In this document: positions 1 to 8,492 of the stretch, piece after piece
How the letters are laid out: each line of letters opens with the position of its first letter
Position numbering within the stretch: position 1 is the first letter of the stretch
NCBI RefSeq assembly: GCF_014138265.1
Contig: NZ_JACGXL010000001.1
Span: forward strand, 938,525 to 1,002,524
Direction: 5' to 3'
From: Dokdonella fugitiva
Lineage (GTDB): Bacteria > Pseudomonadota > Gammaproteobacteria > Xanthomonadales > Rhodanobacteraceae
Length of the DNA: 64,000 nt
Program-made: the position numbers and the translations under genes
Notes under the pieces: generated by a model
Seen by the model: the letters and a program-made list of their open reading frames with translations, nothing else
The model's database searches: none
Told to the model about the DNA's origin: nothing

Positions 1-282
1 GCCGAAGGCGGCCCCGACAATGCGCACGGAGGCGCCGACCAGTGGCTGTTCGTCGTCGACGGCGAGGGCCTCGCGATCGTCGAAGGCCGGCGCACGCGCC
101 TGCGGGCGGGCACGCTCGTGCTCATCGAGAAGGGCGAACGGCACGAGATCCGCAACACGGGCATGGCGCACCTGCGCACGCTCGTGTTCTACACGCCGCC
201 CGCGTACCGCACGTCCGATGCGCGCCTGCCTCGCGGCCGGCCGCGAGGAGTCAGGTCGGGCGCACGCGGAAAGCCAGGCTGA
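1..282 (+). CDS. Cupin-domain protein, 5' end outside window
   Basis: The frame is open from the first base to a TGA at 280-282, giving about 93 C-terminal residues. The sequence fits a small cupin barrel: a glycine-rich strand pair (QWLFVVDGEG) is followed by cupin motif 2, seen as GTLVLIEKGERHEIRN. This matches the G-x5-P-x-G-x2-H-x3-N pattern with glutamate in place of proline. Metal-binding histidines of motif 1 would lie mostly upstream of the window. Single-domain cupins of this type usually bind a metal or small ligand, but the substrate cannot be read here. The last 32 bases overlap the 3' end of the convergent alkB-like gene. Confidence 0.7.
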   Translation, partial: AEGGPDNAHGGADQWLFVVDGEGLAIVEGRRTRLRAGTLVLIEKGERHEIRNTGMAHLRTLVFYTPPAYRTSDARLPRGRPRGVRSGARGKPG

Positions 283-883
283 TGCGCGGACCGACCGGCG
301 CCTTCGTCTTCGGGATGCCGTGCAGGTAGTGCAGCTGCGAGGCGTAGTTCATCACGAGCAGGCTGCCCGGCTGCAGCTCGATCTTCTGCGTCGTGCGCGG
401 CAGCGCCTGCGTCGTGATCGTCATGCATCGCGGCGCGCCGAGCGAGAGCAGCGCGATCGGCTGATCCGGCACGAGTTCGGCGAGGCGGTCATGATGCATC
501 GCGACGCTGTCGTCGCCGTCGCGGTAGAGGTTGAGGCCGACGCTCGTGAACGGTGCCGCGACGAACCGCGCGACCACCTCGCGCGCCGCGCGGATCGGCG
601 CGGGCGCGGTGTCGTCCGCGAGCGCGTAGTGCGCGAGCAGGCGCGGCACCGCGACATCGCGTTCGTACATCATGCGCCGGTCGGAACGCCAAGGCACCTG
701 CTGCAGCAACGCGTCGAACCAAGCGTCGGCGGTCGCCGCGTCGCACGCCTGCGGCCAGTATTCGATGCGCGCACTCGGGTGATCGACGAGCGCCGCGCCG
801 GCGTCGAGAAGGGACATCTGTCGCATCGCCTGCAGATGGGGGCGGCGCGCCCGTGCCGCAACGGCCGGAAGGCTGCGATTCAT
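251..883 (-). CDS. alkB: AlkB-like Fe(II)/2-oxoglutarate-dependent dioxygenase
   Basis: A 210-residue protein of the AlkB family, which removes alkyl lesions from nucleic-acid bases by oxidative demethylation in the cytoplasm. Visible family residues are the Fe ligands H130-x-D132 in NLYRDGDDSVAMHHD and H188 in HYLHGIPK, and the 2-oxoglutarate-binding arginine pair R200 and R206 in RISLAFRVR. The length matches the family. No good ribosome binding site precedes the first ATG, and methionines 20 and 23 are alternative starts. The gene converges on the cupin gene with overlapping 3' ends. It lies 47 bp from the divergently transcribed metallothionein gene, so the two may share a control region. 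The family assignment is firm; the exact lesion preference is unknown. Confidence 0.9.
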   Translation of the reverse strand: MNRSLPAVAARARRPHLQAMRQMSLLDAGAALVDHPSARIEYWPQACDAATADAWFDALLQQVPWRSDRRMMYERDVAVPRLLAHYALADDTAPAPIRAAREVVARFVAAPFTSVGLNLYRDGDDSVAMHHDRLAELVPDQPIALLSLGAPRCMTITTQALPRTTQKIELQPGSLLVMNYASQLHYLHGIPKTKAPVGPRISLAFRVRPT

Positions 884-930
884 TCGCGTGATGCTGTAGT
901 CGCCGCTCCGACGACGGCGCGGTCCCGACG

Positions 931-1107
931 ATGAATCCCGACGAGAAATCCTGCGCGAACCCGTGGTGCAGCTGCACCGTGCACGCCCACGACGAGTTCT
1001 GTTCCCCGGCGTGCGCCGAGCAGGCCGCCGCGGGCCTCAAGCCACCGTGCGACTGCGCGCACGAAGCGTGTGCGGGCACCGTGCACGAATCGCTCGAGGA
1101 AGGCTGA
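931..1107 (+). CDS. Small cysteine-rich bacterial metallothionein
   Basis: A 58-residue ORF starting at an ATG. It contains eight cysteines (C8, C13, C15, C24, C28, C40, C42, C47) and H44 in the order expected for SmtA/BmtA-type metallothioneins: a CxC pair, a FCSxxCA segment resembling the zinc-finger-like part, and a terminal CxCxHxxC cluster. Such proteins bind Zn(II) or Cd(II) in the cytoplasm and buffer metal excess. No strong ribosome binding site is seen. The gene is divergent from alkB with a 47-bp gap, so metal or stress regulation of both from one region is possible but not shown. Recognition rests on cysteine spacing and size. Confidence 0.8.
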   Translation: MNPDEKSCANPWCSCTVHAHDEFCSPACAEQAAAGLKPPCDCAHEACAGTVHESLEEG

Positions 1108-1187
1108 GGCCGCGCATTCCGCGCGAACGTGCCCGCACGCCGGGGAACGCGGTAGCCTGACGCTGGTCCACCGGGGAGGATACGGCC

Positions 1188-1547
1188 ATGTCCGAACGCT
1201 TCGTGAAGATCGCGCTCGTCTACCTCGTGCTCGGCGCCAGCCTCGGCATCTACATGGGCATCTCGCAGGATTTCGTGCTCATGCCCGTGCACGCGCACAT
1301 CCTGCTCGCGGGCTGGCTCACGCTCGCAATGGCCGGCGTGCTTTACAGGCTGTATCCCGCGGCCGCCGGCACGCGCCTCGCGCTCGCGCACTTCTGGTTG
1401 CACAACCTCGGCCTGCCGGTGTTCATGGTCGGACTCGGCCTCATGCTGTCCGGCCGCGCGACGATGCCGCCGGTGATCGGCGGCGGCGCGATCGCGCTGC
1501 TCCTCGGCCTCGTCTGCTTCGCGATCAACCTCTGGCGACGGCTATAG
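1188..1547 (+). CDS. Four-helix membrane protein related to heme-copper oxidase subunit I
   Basis: A 119-residue protein with four predicted transmembrane segments (about residues 7-27, 34-53, 65-88 and 92-115). The second begins with VHAHILLAGW, which resembles the histidine-containing helix of cytochrome c oxidase subunit I and NnrS-like proteins. The protein is far too short for an oxidase subunit, so it is a short relative rather than an enzyme. A clear ribosome binding site (GGGGAGGA) lies 6 bp before the ATG. It converges on the amidohydrolase gene. The role is unknown; heme binding through the conserved histidines would be an inference. Confidence 0.75.
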   Translation: MSERFVKIALVYLVLGASLGIYMGISQDFVLMPVHAHILLAGWLTLAMAGVLYRLYPAAAGTRLALAHFWLHNLGLPVFMVGLGLMLSGRATMPPVIGGGAIALLLGLVCFAINLWRRL

Positions 1548-1599
1548 GCGACGACGGGATCGCGTCGTCGCGGTCCGCTCCCGCTACCACCCGGCCGCG

Positions 1600-2442
1600 T
1601 CAGCGGCCGAACAGCTTGCGCGCGTTGTCGACGCGGATCTTCGCCTGCTCCTCGTCGGTGAGGCCGAGCCGGTGCAGCGCGTCGAGCGTCCGGCCGAGCG
1701 TGAGCTGCGGATAGTCCGAGCCGAGCAGCACGTGGTCGATGCCGACGTTGCGCAGGGTCCAGACGAACTCGGCCTCGATCGGCGAATCGGCGGCGAGCAC
1801 GACCGTCGCCGAGATGTCGAAGTAGATGTTGTCGAAGAAGAACTTGTCCGCCGTGCGCGCGAGCGCGAGCATGTTCCAGAAGCGGAAGTTCATGCCGCCG
1901 ATGTGGGCGAAGATGAATTTCGTCTTCGGCGCCTGGATCGCCAGGTTGAACAGGCGCTCGCTGTCGCCGGGCAGGATGTTCGCGTTGTCGAACAGCACGA
2001 CCATGCCGAGTTCGCCCGCCTTGCGCACGAGCGCGAGCACGCGCGGGTCGGCCGCGTCGAACTTCTGCGTGTGCGGATGGAGCTTGAGCACCTTCACGCC
2101 CGCCGCAGCAACGCGCGCGACCTCGTCGAGCGCAGCCTGGCCGTCGTAGGGGTGCACGGTCGCGACCGGCAGCATCTCCGGGTGCTTGCGTGCGAGCGCG
2201 AGGTGCGCGTCGTCGTTCACGCGGATCGCCGCCGGGTCGCCCGCGAGCGCCTGGTTCGGTCCGCCGAACCACATGCCGGCGAACCCGGCGAGCTTGACGT
2301 GTGCGGCCGTGACGTCGGCTTCATACGCGCGCAGCGAGGTCTCGCCTTCGCGCAGGTGCACGTGCGTGTCGAAAACCGTTTCGTCGGCGTGCGCCGTCGC
2401 CGCGGCGAACATGGACAGGCAGACGAGGGCTTGCAGCTTCAT
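1600..2442 (-). CDS. Secreted amidohydrolase (Amidohydro_2/TIM-barrel type)
   Basis: The start at 2442 is preceded by GGAGAG and begins a typical Sec signal peptide (residues 1-18, ending AHA), giving 280 residues. Metal-dependent amidohydrolase features are the N-terminal FDTHVH motif on strand 1, HPH in the middle, FAHIGG, and a late aspartate in LLGSDYPQL. These fit the PF04909-type barrel, which hydrolyses or decarboxylates ring or amide substrates using a bound divalent metal. Periplasmic location follows from the signal peptide. It is divergent from the alpha/beta hydrolase at 2573. Substrate unknown. Confidence 0.85.
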   Translation of the reverse strand: MKLQALVCLSMFAAATAHADETVFDTHVHLREGETSLRAYEADVTAAHVKLAGFAGMWFGGPNQALAGDPAAIRVNDDAHLALARKHPEMLPVATVHPYDGQAALDEVARVAAAGVKVLKLHPHTQKFDAADPRVLALVRKAGELGMVVLFDNANILPGDSERLFNLAIQAPKTKFIFAHIGGMNFRFWNMLALARTADKFFFDNIYFDISATVVLAADSPIEAEFVWTLRNVGIDHVLLGSDYPQLTLGRTLDALHRLGLTDEEQAKIRVDNARKLFGR

Positions 2443-2572
2443 GCGCTTCTCTCCGTCGGGACGCTTCGAGCATAGCGCCTGCGTCGATTCGCGCAGGCCT
2501 GCCTTTCGGCACATTGCGCGGGCTCCGGTGCATCGCCAGTCTATGCACAACATCGACATAGTGGAGCTTTCC

Positions 2573-3910
2573 ATGAACGAACGCATCGCCGCGCGGCTCG
2601 CCGGCGGCCTCCTCGCGCTCGCGTCCGCGATGGTCGCGGGCGCCGCCGAAACGAAGCCCGCGCCCTTGCCTTGCGAAGTCGGTAGCTATGCGATGGCCGA
2701 CGGCAGCTCGCTCGACATCGCGCCCGACGACGACGGCCGCTTGCGCTGGCGTCGCCCGGACGGCACGACCGGCGCGCTGAAGCCGCAGGGTCGCGAGCGC
2801 TGGACGAGCACGTTCGGCTGGACCGACCGCCTGGATGGCCATCACGTTCGATTCAGCGACTGCGGTCGCGCCGGCATGCGCTTCGACGCGACCAAGGGCA
2901 CGCGCATCCCGCTCGTGCAGACGGACACGCGCTTCCAGGGCAGCGGCGTCGAACTCGCGGGTCGACTCACGATGCCGCCCGGCGACGCGCGCGTGCCGCT
3001 GGTCGTGCTCGTGCACGGCGCCGAGCATTCCTCCGCACTGCACGACTACTACCTGCAGCGCGAATTCGCGAGCCACGGCATCGGCGTGTTCGCCTACGAC
3101 AAGCGCGGCACCGGCGCATCGGGCGGCCGCTACACGCAGGACTACCTCACGCTCGCGGTCGACGCGATCCACGCGATGCACGAAGCGCGGCGCCTCGCCG
3201 GCGCGCGCGCGGGCCGCATCGGCTACCAGGGCGGCAGCCAGGGCGGCTGGGTCGTGCCGCTCGCCGCGCGCATCGAGCCGGTCGACTTCGCGATCGTCAG
3301 CTTCGGCCTCGCCGTGTCGCCGCTCGAGGAAGACCGCGAAGCCGTCGCGTTCGACCTGCAGCGCGCGGGCTTCGATGCCGACGCGCAAGCGAAGGCGATG
3401 ACGATTTCCGACGCCGCGATCGCGATCGTCGAGAGCGATTTCACCGAAGGCTACGATCGCCTCGACGCACTGAAGAAGCAGTACGCGAACGAACCGTGGT
3501 TCAAATCCGTACGCGGCAACATCGCCGGCTACCTGCTCGCCGCGACGCCCGAGGTCGCGCGCCGCGACCTGCGCGCGCTCGTCGCCGGCATCCCCGTGCG
3601 CTACGACCCGATGCCCGTGCTGCACAACCTCGACGTGCCGCAACTGTGGGTGCTCGGCGGCCAGGACCGCGACGCACCTCCGTTCGAAACCCGCCGCCGC
3701 CTCGCCGCGCTGCAGGCCGAAGGCCGCCCGATCACCACCGCGCTGTTCCCGAACGCGGACCACGGCATCGTCGAATTCGAGACGAAGCCCGACGGCGAAC
3801 GCGCGTCGACGCGCCGCTCGGCCGGCTATTTCGATCTCATGGTCGATTTCATCAAAGGCAAGGCGCTCGCTGCGACGTACGGCAATTCGCGGGTGGAGGC
3901 TCGCCGATAG
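2573..3910 (+). CDS. Secreted alpha/beta hydrolase (S9-like)
   Basis: The ATG at 2573 follows GTGGAG and opens a signal peptide (about residues 1-24). The mature part has an N-terminal beta domain of about 120 residues and an alpha/beta-hydrolase domain. This shows the oxyanion region LVHGAEHS, YDKRGTGASGG, the nucleophile elbow GGSQGG, the acidic residue in LGGQDRDAP and the histidine in NADHG. Total length is 445 residues. The fold and triad are clear; the substrate (ester or peptide) is not. It is transcribed away from the amidohydrolase, with 130 bp between the start codons. Confidence 0.85.
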   Translation: MNERIAARLAGGLLALASAMVAGAAETKPAPLPCEVGSYAMADGSSLDIAPDDDGRLRWRRPDGTTGALKPQGRERWTSTFGWTDRLDGHHVRFSDCGRAGMRFDATKGTRIPLVQTDTRFQGSGVELAGRLTMPPGDARVPLVVLVHGAEHSSALHDYYLQREFASHGIGVFAYDKRGTGASGGRYTQDYLTLAVDAIHAMHEARRLAGARAGRIGYQGGSQGGWVVPLAARIEPVDFAIVSFGLAVSPLEEDREAVAFDLQRAGFDADAQAKAMTISDAAIAIVESDFTEGYDRLDALKKQYANEPWFKSVRGNIAGYLLAATPEVARRDLRALVAGIPVRYDPMPVLHNLDVPQLWVLGGQDRDAPPFETRRRLAALQAEGRPITTALFPNADHGIVEFETKPDGERASTRRSAGYFDLMVDFIKGKALAATYGNSRVEARR

Positions 3911-3997
3911 CGAAATGACCGCGGCGGTTCACGCGTCGCGAGAACGCCGCCCGCGCGGGGCGAGGTTCTTCCTCCGCCCTGCCCGCGGCATTTCGTT

Positions 3998-4013
3998 CTA
4001 GACTAGTGGACCG
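3998..4013 (+). promoter_or_regulatory. Upstream element shared by two paralogous beta-helix genes
   Basis: The 16-bp string CTAGACTAGTGGACCG lies 18 bp before the GTG start of the beta-helix gene at 4032. A copy differing at two positions lies upstream of its paralogue at 7081. The TAGACT part could be a -10 element. No convincing -35 is seen, so the function is inferred from conservation only. Confidence 0.5.
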
Positions 4014-4031
4014 CTGCTCTCCGGATATCGC

Positions 4032-5321
4032 GTGAAACACCCTTTTTCCGCCCTTGCCGCCTGCGCCACGCTGGTCGCGCCGACCATCGCGCAGGCAAGA
4101 AACCTGGCGGTGCCCGCTGAGTACGCGACGATCCAGCAGGCGATCGATGCATCGAGCAACGGCGACTTCGTGCTCGTGTCGCCGGGAACCTACCATGAGC
4201 GCATCACCATCGACGGACGCGCCATCGCGGTGATCGGTGAAGCGGGCGCCGCGGCGACCACCATCGACGCCGACTACCTGGGTACGGCCGTCACCATCAC
4301 GAATGCGACGCGGGCGACGACCCTGCAGAGCTTCACGATCACGCGTGGACGCGGCGATTACGGCGGGGGCGTCCTCGTGAACGGCGGGTCGGCGTCCATC
4401 ATCGGCAACCGCATCCAGGGCAACCTCGGAGCCAGTTTCGGCAACGGCATCATGCTCTGGGGCGGCAGCGCCTACGTGTTCGGCAACGTCATCGTCGACA
4501 ATGCCAGCGGCAACTTCTCGAGCGGTGGCGGCGGCGGCGGCGGCATCGGCGTCCTCGGCGGGGACGGCGCGGAGATCCGCGGCAACGTGATCAGCCGCAA
4601 CAGCACGGACGCCTATACGTCGGGCGGCGGCATCTACATTGATGGCGGCGGCGCGATGGCCATCGTCGGCAACATCATCACCGACAATACCGCGCCCTCG
4701 GAGGGCGGCGGAATCGCCATGTTCAACGGCACGGACGCTAGGATCGAGAACAACCTCATCACCGGCAACCGCGTGCTGTCGCCCTCGGGCTTCGGCGGCG
4801 GCGTCTATGCCCTCGTATGGCACTCGCGCGGGCCATTCCTGATCGGCAATACCTTCGTCGACAACGAAGCAGGCACCGGCTCGGCCATCTACGTGGATTG
4901 GAATGTCCTGGCCGTGCGCATCGCCAACAACGTCGTCACGAGCACGTCGACCGCAAGCGCGGTCTACTGCGGATCCTTCAACAACGTCCACCCGCCGATC
5001 ATCATGAACAACGACGTATATGCGCCGGCGGGCACCGCGTACGCGGGCCTGTGTGCGGACGTTGAGGGCGCCGATGGCAACTTCTCCGCCGATCCCCTCT
5101 TCGTCGGCGCAACCGACTATCGGTTGCGTGCCAGCTCGCCGGCGATCGACGCAGGACTCGATCCCTTCGTCGCCGAGCCCCTCGATTTCGACGCAAAGAC
5201 ACGCATCACCGACGGCGACGGCGACGGCACGCCGAGAGTCGACCTAGGTGCCTTCGAGCATCCGGGCGACCGGTTGTTCGCCGACGGTTTCGAGCCGACC
5301 TCCGCGAATCCGTCGCACTGA
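4032..5321 (+). CDS. Secreted right-handed beta-helix protein with C-terminal GFE tail
   Basis: A 429-residue protein starting at GTG, with a signal peptide ending at about residue 23 (AQA). After a typical opening (IQQAIDASSNGDFVLVSPG) come many parallel-beta-helix turns of the N-x-I-x-x-N type, and a glycine-only stretch around residues 165-172. The C-terminal part ends in a choice-of-anchor-like VDLGAFE and then LFADGFE. The fold is that of carbohydrate-active or surface beta-helix proteins; no catalytic residues are evident. It is paralogous over its full length to the gene at 7081, which has an identical residue count. The two flank a delta-60-repeat gene that carries the same tail. Likely exported beyond the inner membrane. 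Confidence 0.85.
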   Translation: MKHPFSALAACATLVAPTIAQARNLAVPAEYATIQQAIDASSNGDFVLVSPGTYHERITIDGRAIAVIGEAGAAATTIDADYLGTAVTITNATRATTLQSFTITRGRGDYGGGVLVNGGSASIIGNRIQGNLGASFGNGIMLWGGSAYVFGNVIVDNASGNFSSGGGGGGGIGVLGGDGAEIRGNVISRNSTDAYTSGGGIYIDGGGAMAIVGNIITDNTAPSEGGGIAMFNGTDARIENNLITGNRVLSPSGFGGGVYALVWHSRGPFLIGNTFVDNEAGTGSAIYVDWNVLAVRIANNVVTSTSTASAVYCGSFNNVHPPIIMNNDVYAPAGTAYAGLCADVEGADGNFSADPLFVGATDYRLRASSPAIDAGLDPFVAEPLDFDAKTRITDGDGDGTPRVDLGAFEHPGDRLFADGFEPTSANPSH

Positions 5322-5510
5322 CGGCGAATTCGGGGGCGCGGCCGTCGCGACGCTCGACGATACCCCGCCGCGGCGTCCGCGAACGCCGCGGCTCCACGCT
5401 GGCCGCTCCCGCGATCGAACCCTTAGCCCGATGGCCCCGGGCGCTGCGCATTTGCGTTGACCTCATCAAGCGCCGAATCCGATCGGCGTCGACGAATGCG
5501 TGAGGAAACG

Positions 5511-6965
5511 ATGCGAGCAAACCCGGCGACACCGATGGCAGCCCGCGACTCCTTGGGCGCACGCTGCGCGCTCGCCCTGCTGCTCGCCGCGAGCGGCACT
5601 GCGATCGCCGACGACGGCGATCCGGATCCGACCTTCTCCGGCGACGGCAAGGCGCTGTTCGCGTGGCCGACGACGTATTCCGGCATGGAGGTGCTGCAGG
5701 TGTCGACCGACGGCGTCGCCGTGCTCGGCGACGGCAGCGTGGTCACGGTCGGCGCGTTCGACACGGCATCGGTCGGTGACGACGACTTCGATGCCTGCGG
5801 CGTCGCGAAATTCACGCCGTCCGGGGCACTCGACGCCGCGTTCGGTATCGGCGGCTGGCAGCTCGTCTACCTGGAAGCCGCGCCGTCCAAGGACGATTGC
5901 ATCGCGATCCTGCCCGTCCCCGGCAACGGCATGATCGTCGTCGGCGCGACCGAGAGCATGGCGCGCCCGTACGAGCAGCCGGGCCTGGTCAAGCTGCGTG
6001 CGGACGGTTCGCTCGACACGAGTTTCGGCAACGGCGGCAAGGTGCTGATCACGAGCCAGCCCTTCGGCCCCGGCGCGGGCATGATCTTCACCGGCGCGAC
6101 GCGCGCACCCGACGGCAAGATCCTCGTCTACGGTTACTGCATGGACTGCGGCCACGGCAGCTTCGAGGACTTCATGGTGCTGCGCCTGAACGCGAACGGC
6201 AGCGTCGACACCGGCTTCGGCAACGCGGGCTGGGTCAGCTTCGGCCGTGTCGACGCCGACGATCACTACCTGCCGGAAACCGCGACCACGCTCGCGGTCG
6301 ACACGCACGGCCGCATCGTCATCGGCGGCCACCGCGAGGACTACGACGACCAGGACGACCGCGGCATCCCGATGCTCGTGCGCCTGCAACCGGACGGCGC
6401 GCTCGACACGAGCTTCAACGGCACCGGATACCGCGACGTCGACCTGCTCGGCAGCTACCGCGTGCCCGCTATCGCGATCGATCCGTACAACGACGGCATC
6501 ATCGTCGCCGCGGACGTCAACGCGACCAGCGGCGTGACGCCGGGCACGCTCGTCTTCCGCGTGCGCCGCGACGGCAGCCTCGACACCAATTTCGGCGACA
6601 GCGGCCTCGTCGCGCTGCAGTACGAGGACGGTACGGCCATCACCGCGCTCGCCGTGCGCCAGGACCGCCGCATCGTCGCCGCCGGCTGGATCGATCCGAC
6701 CGGCGCCGACACGCGCAATTTCTTCGCCGCGCGCATGCACTTCACCGGCGCGCTCGACGACACCTTCGACGGCAACGGTGTCAACCGCTACACGTTCAGC
6801 GCGGGCAGTGCCGACGTGCAGGTCGCGACCGCGATGACGCTGTCCGGCGAGCGCCCGGTCGTCGCCGGTCTGCTCACGCCGCCGGGACCGTTTCCCGACG
6901 CATACGCGCTCGGCGTGCTGCGGTTGCAGTCCGATGCGATCTTCGAGGACGGGTTCGATCCGTGA
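5511..6965 (+). CDS. Secreted delta-60-repeat (propeller) protein with C-terminal GFD tail
   Basis: The ATG at 5511 is preceded by GAGGAA and opens a signal peptide (about residues 1-34), giving 484 residues. At least six repeats of the form DGSLDTSFGNGGKV occur (for example LRADGSLDTSFGNGG and VRRDGSLDTNFGDSG), the hallmark of the delta-60 repeat, thought to form a beta-propeller. The protein ends IFEDGFDP, the same tail as its beta-helix neighbours. It lies in the same direction between the two paralogous beta-helix genes, with its own leader of about 190 bp. Such proteins are extracellular with unknown ligands. Confidence 0.85.
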   Translation: MRANPATPMAARDSLGARCALALLLAASGTAIADDGDPDPTFSGDGKALFAWPTTYSGMEVLQVSTDGVAVLGDGSVVTVGAFDTASVGDDDFDACGVAKFTPSGALDAAFGIGGWQLVYLEAAPSKDDCIAILPVPGNGMIVVGATESMARPYEQPGLVKLRADGSLDTSFGNGGKVLITSQPFGPGAGMIFTGATRAPDGKILVYGYCMDCGHGSFEDFMVLRLNANGSVDTGFGNAGWVSFGRVDADDHYLPETATTLAVDTHGRIVIGGHREDYDDQDDRGIPMLVRLQPDGALDTSFNGTGYRDVDLLGSYRVPAIAIDPYNDGIIVAADVNATSGVTPGTLVFRVRRDGSLDTNFGDSGLVALQYEDGTAITALAVRQDRRIVAAGWIDPTGADTRNFFAARMHFTGALDDTFDGNGVNRYTFSAGSADVQVATAMTLSGERPVVAGLLTPPGPFPDAYALGVLRLQSDAIFEDGFDP

Positions 6966-7022
6966 TCGGCCACGCACGGCGACGGCGGCAGCGATCCGCC
7001 TGCGACGGCGCGGAGGTTTCTA

Positions 7023-7038
7023 CTAGACTAGCGGGCCG
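7023..7038 (+). promoter_or_regulatory. Second copy of the shared upstream element
   Basis: CTAGACTAGCGGGCCG lies 42 bp before the GTG at 7081 and differs at two positions from the element at 3998-4013. Conservation may reflect recent gene duplication or a common promoter or operator. Confidence 0.5.
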
Positions 7039-7080
7039 AGACGACGTTCGTCGTCGCACGAACGCTGCCGAGGAACGCCC

Positions 7081-8370
7081 GTGAAGTCGATGTCGTCGCT
7101 GTTGTGCGCCTGCATGCTGGCGTTGCCCGTCGTTGCCGTCGGTGCGACCCGCAAGGTGCCTTCGCAGTACGGGGGCATCCAACAGGCGATCGACGCCGCC
7201 TCGAACGGCGACATCGTGCTGGTCGCGGCCGGCACGTACTACGAACAACTCGTCATCGACGGGCTCGACATCGCACTCGTGAGCGAAGGCGGTCCGTCGG
7301 TCACGACGATCGACGCCACCTACCTTGATGCCGCGGTCACCATCCGCAACGGCACGCGCGCGACGATCGTGCAAGGTTTCAGGTTGACGCGCGGACGAAG
7401 CCAAAGCGGTGGAGGCGGGATCCTGGTGATGGGCGGCTCCGCATCGATCGTCGGCAATCGCATCGAAGGCAATCTCGGCTCGGGTTCCGGCAACGGCGTG
7501 GTGCTGCAGAATTCCGACGCACTCGTCTACGGCAACGTGATCACGGGCAATGCCGGTGACGGCATCGCGAGCGGTGGCGGTGGCGGCGGCGGCATCGGCG
7601 TGCTCGGCGCCCGCCAGGATTGCGGCAATTGCCGCGCCGAGATCCGCGCCAACCTGATTGCCGGCAACAGCGTCGACCGGCTCACCTGGGGCGGAGGCAT
7701 CCTGTTGATGTCGACCGGTCCGATCATCGTGGTCGGCAATCTGATCTCGGGCAATACCGCGCCGACGGCGGGTGCAGGCATCGCGATGATCAACGCCGTC
7801 GACGCCCGGATCGAAGGCAATCTCATCGTCGACAACGAGGTGCTCCAGGCCGACGGCATGGGCGGGGGCATCTACGGAGGCTGGAGCCCATCGATCGTCG
7901 GCAACACGCTCGTCGACAATGTCGCCAATCACGGTTCGAGCATTTACGGCTCCGGATATGTCGCGACCGCGCGCATCGCCAACAACATCGCCGTGAGCGC
8001 CGATCACGCGAGCGCCATCGAGTGCGCCGAGGGCCACCCCTCGCCCGTCATCGCGAACAACGACGTGTATGCGCCCGCCGGTACTGCTTACGCCGGCGTG
8101 TGCACCTCCGTCACCGGAACCGCCGGCAACATCTCGGCCGATCCGAATTTCGCCGGCCCCGGCAATTTCCGCTTGACGTCCGCATCCCCCGCGATCGACG
8201 CCGGGCAGGACGCGCTCGTCGGCGAAGCGTTCGACTTCGACGGCCGGACGCGCATCGTCGACGGCAATGGCGACGCGACGGCGGTGGTCGACATGGGCGC
8301 GTTCGAGTTCACGGGCGATGCGGTATTCGCCGACGGCTTCGATCCGCGAGGCCCCGCTGCGTCCCCCTGA
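7081..8370 (+). CDS. Secreted right-handed beta-helix protein, paralogue of the 4032 gene
   Basis: A 429-residue protein starting at GTG with GAGGAA about 6 bp upstream. The signal peptide is residues 1-21. It matches the 4032 product throughout: IQQAIDAASNGD near the N-terminus, the same glycine-only run before IGVLG, the VYAPAGTAYAG segment and the AVFADGFDP tail. An additional cysteine pair (DCGNC) sits in the middle and is absent from the paralogue. No catalytic residues are recognisable. The pair probably arose by duplication around the delta-60 gene. Extracellular or surface role is inferred. Confidence 0.85.
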   Translation: MKSMSSLLCACMLALPVVAVGATRKVPSQYGGIQQAIDAASNGDIVLVAAGTYYEQLVIDGLDIALVSEGGPSVTTIDATYLDAAVTIRNGTRATIVQGFRLTRGRSQSGGGGILVMGGSASIVGNRIEGNLGSGSGNGVVLQNSDALVYGNVITGNAGDGIASGGGGGGGIGVLGARQDCGNCRAEIRANLIAGNSVDRLTWGGGILLMSTGPIIVVGNLISGNTAPTAGAGIAMINAVDARIEGNLIVDNEVLQADGMGGGIYGGWSPSIVGNTLVDNVANHGSSIYGSGYVATARIANNIAVSADHASAIECAEGHPSPVIANNDVYAPAGTAYAGVCTSVTGTAGNISADPNFAGPGNFRLTSASPAIDAGQDALVGEAFDFDGRTRIVDGNGDATAVVDMGAFEFTGDAVFADGFDPRGPAASP

Positions 8371-8492
8371 AGCGAACGATCGCCGCGGCCCCATGCTTCG
8401 CGCGGCGGGCCTGCTGCCTTGTCACGGACGCGGCGCGAACGGCGTTACAGTGGTAACGCCGGCCGACGGTCCGGACATCCCGGGGAGCGCAC

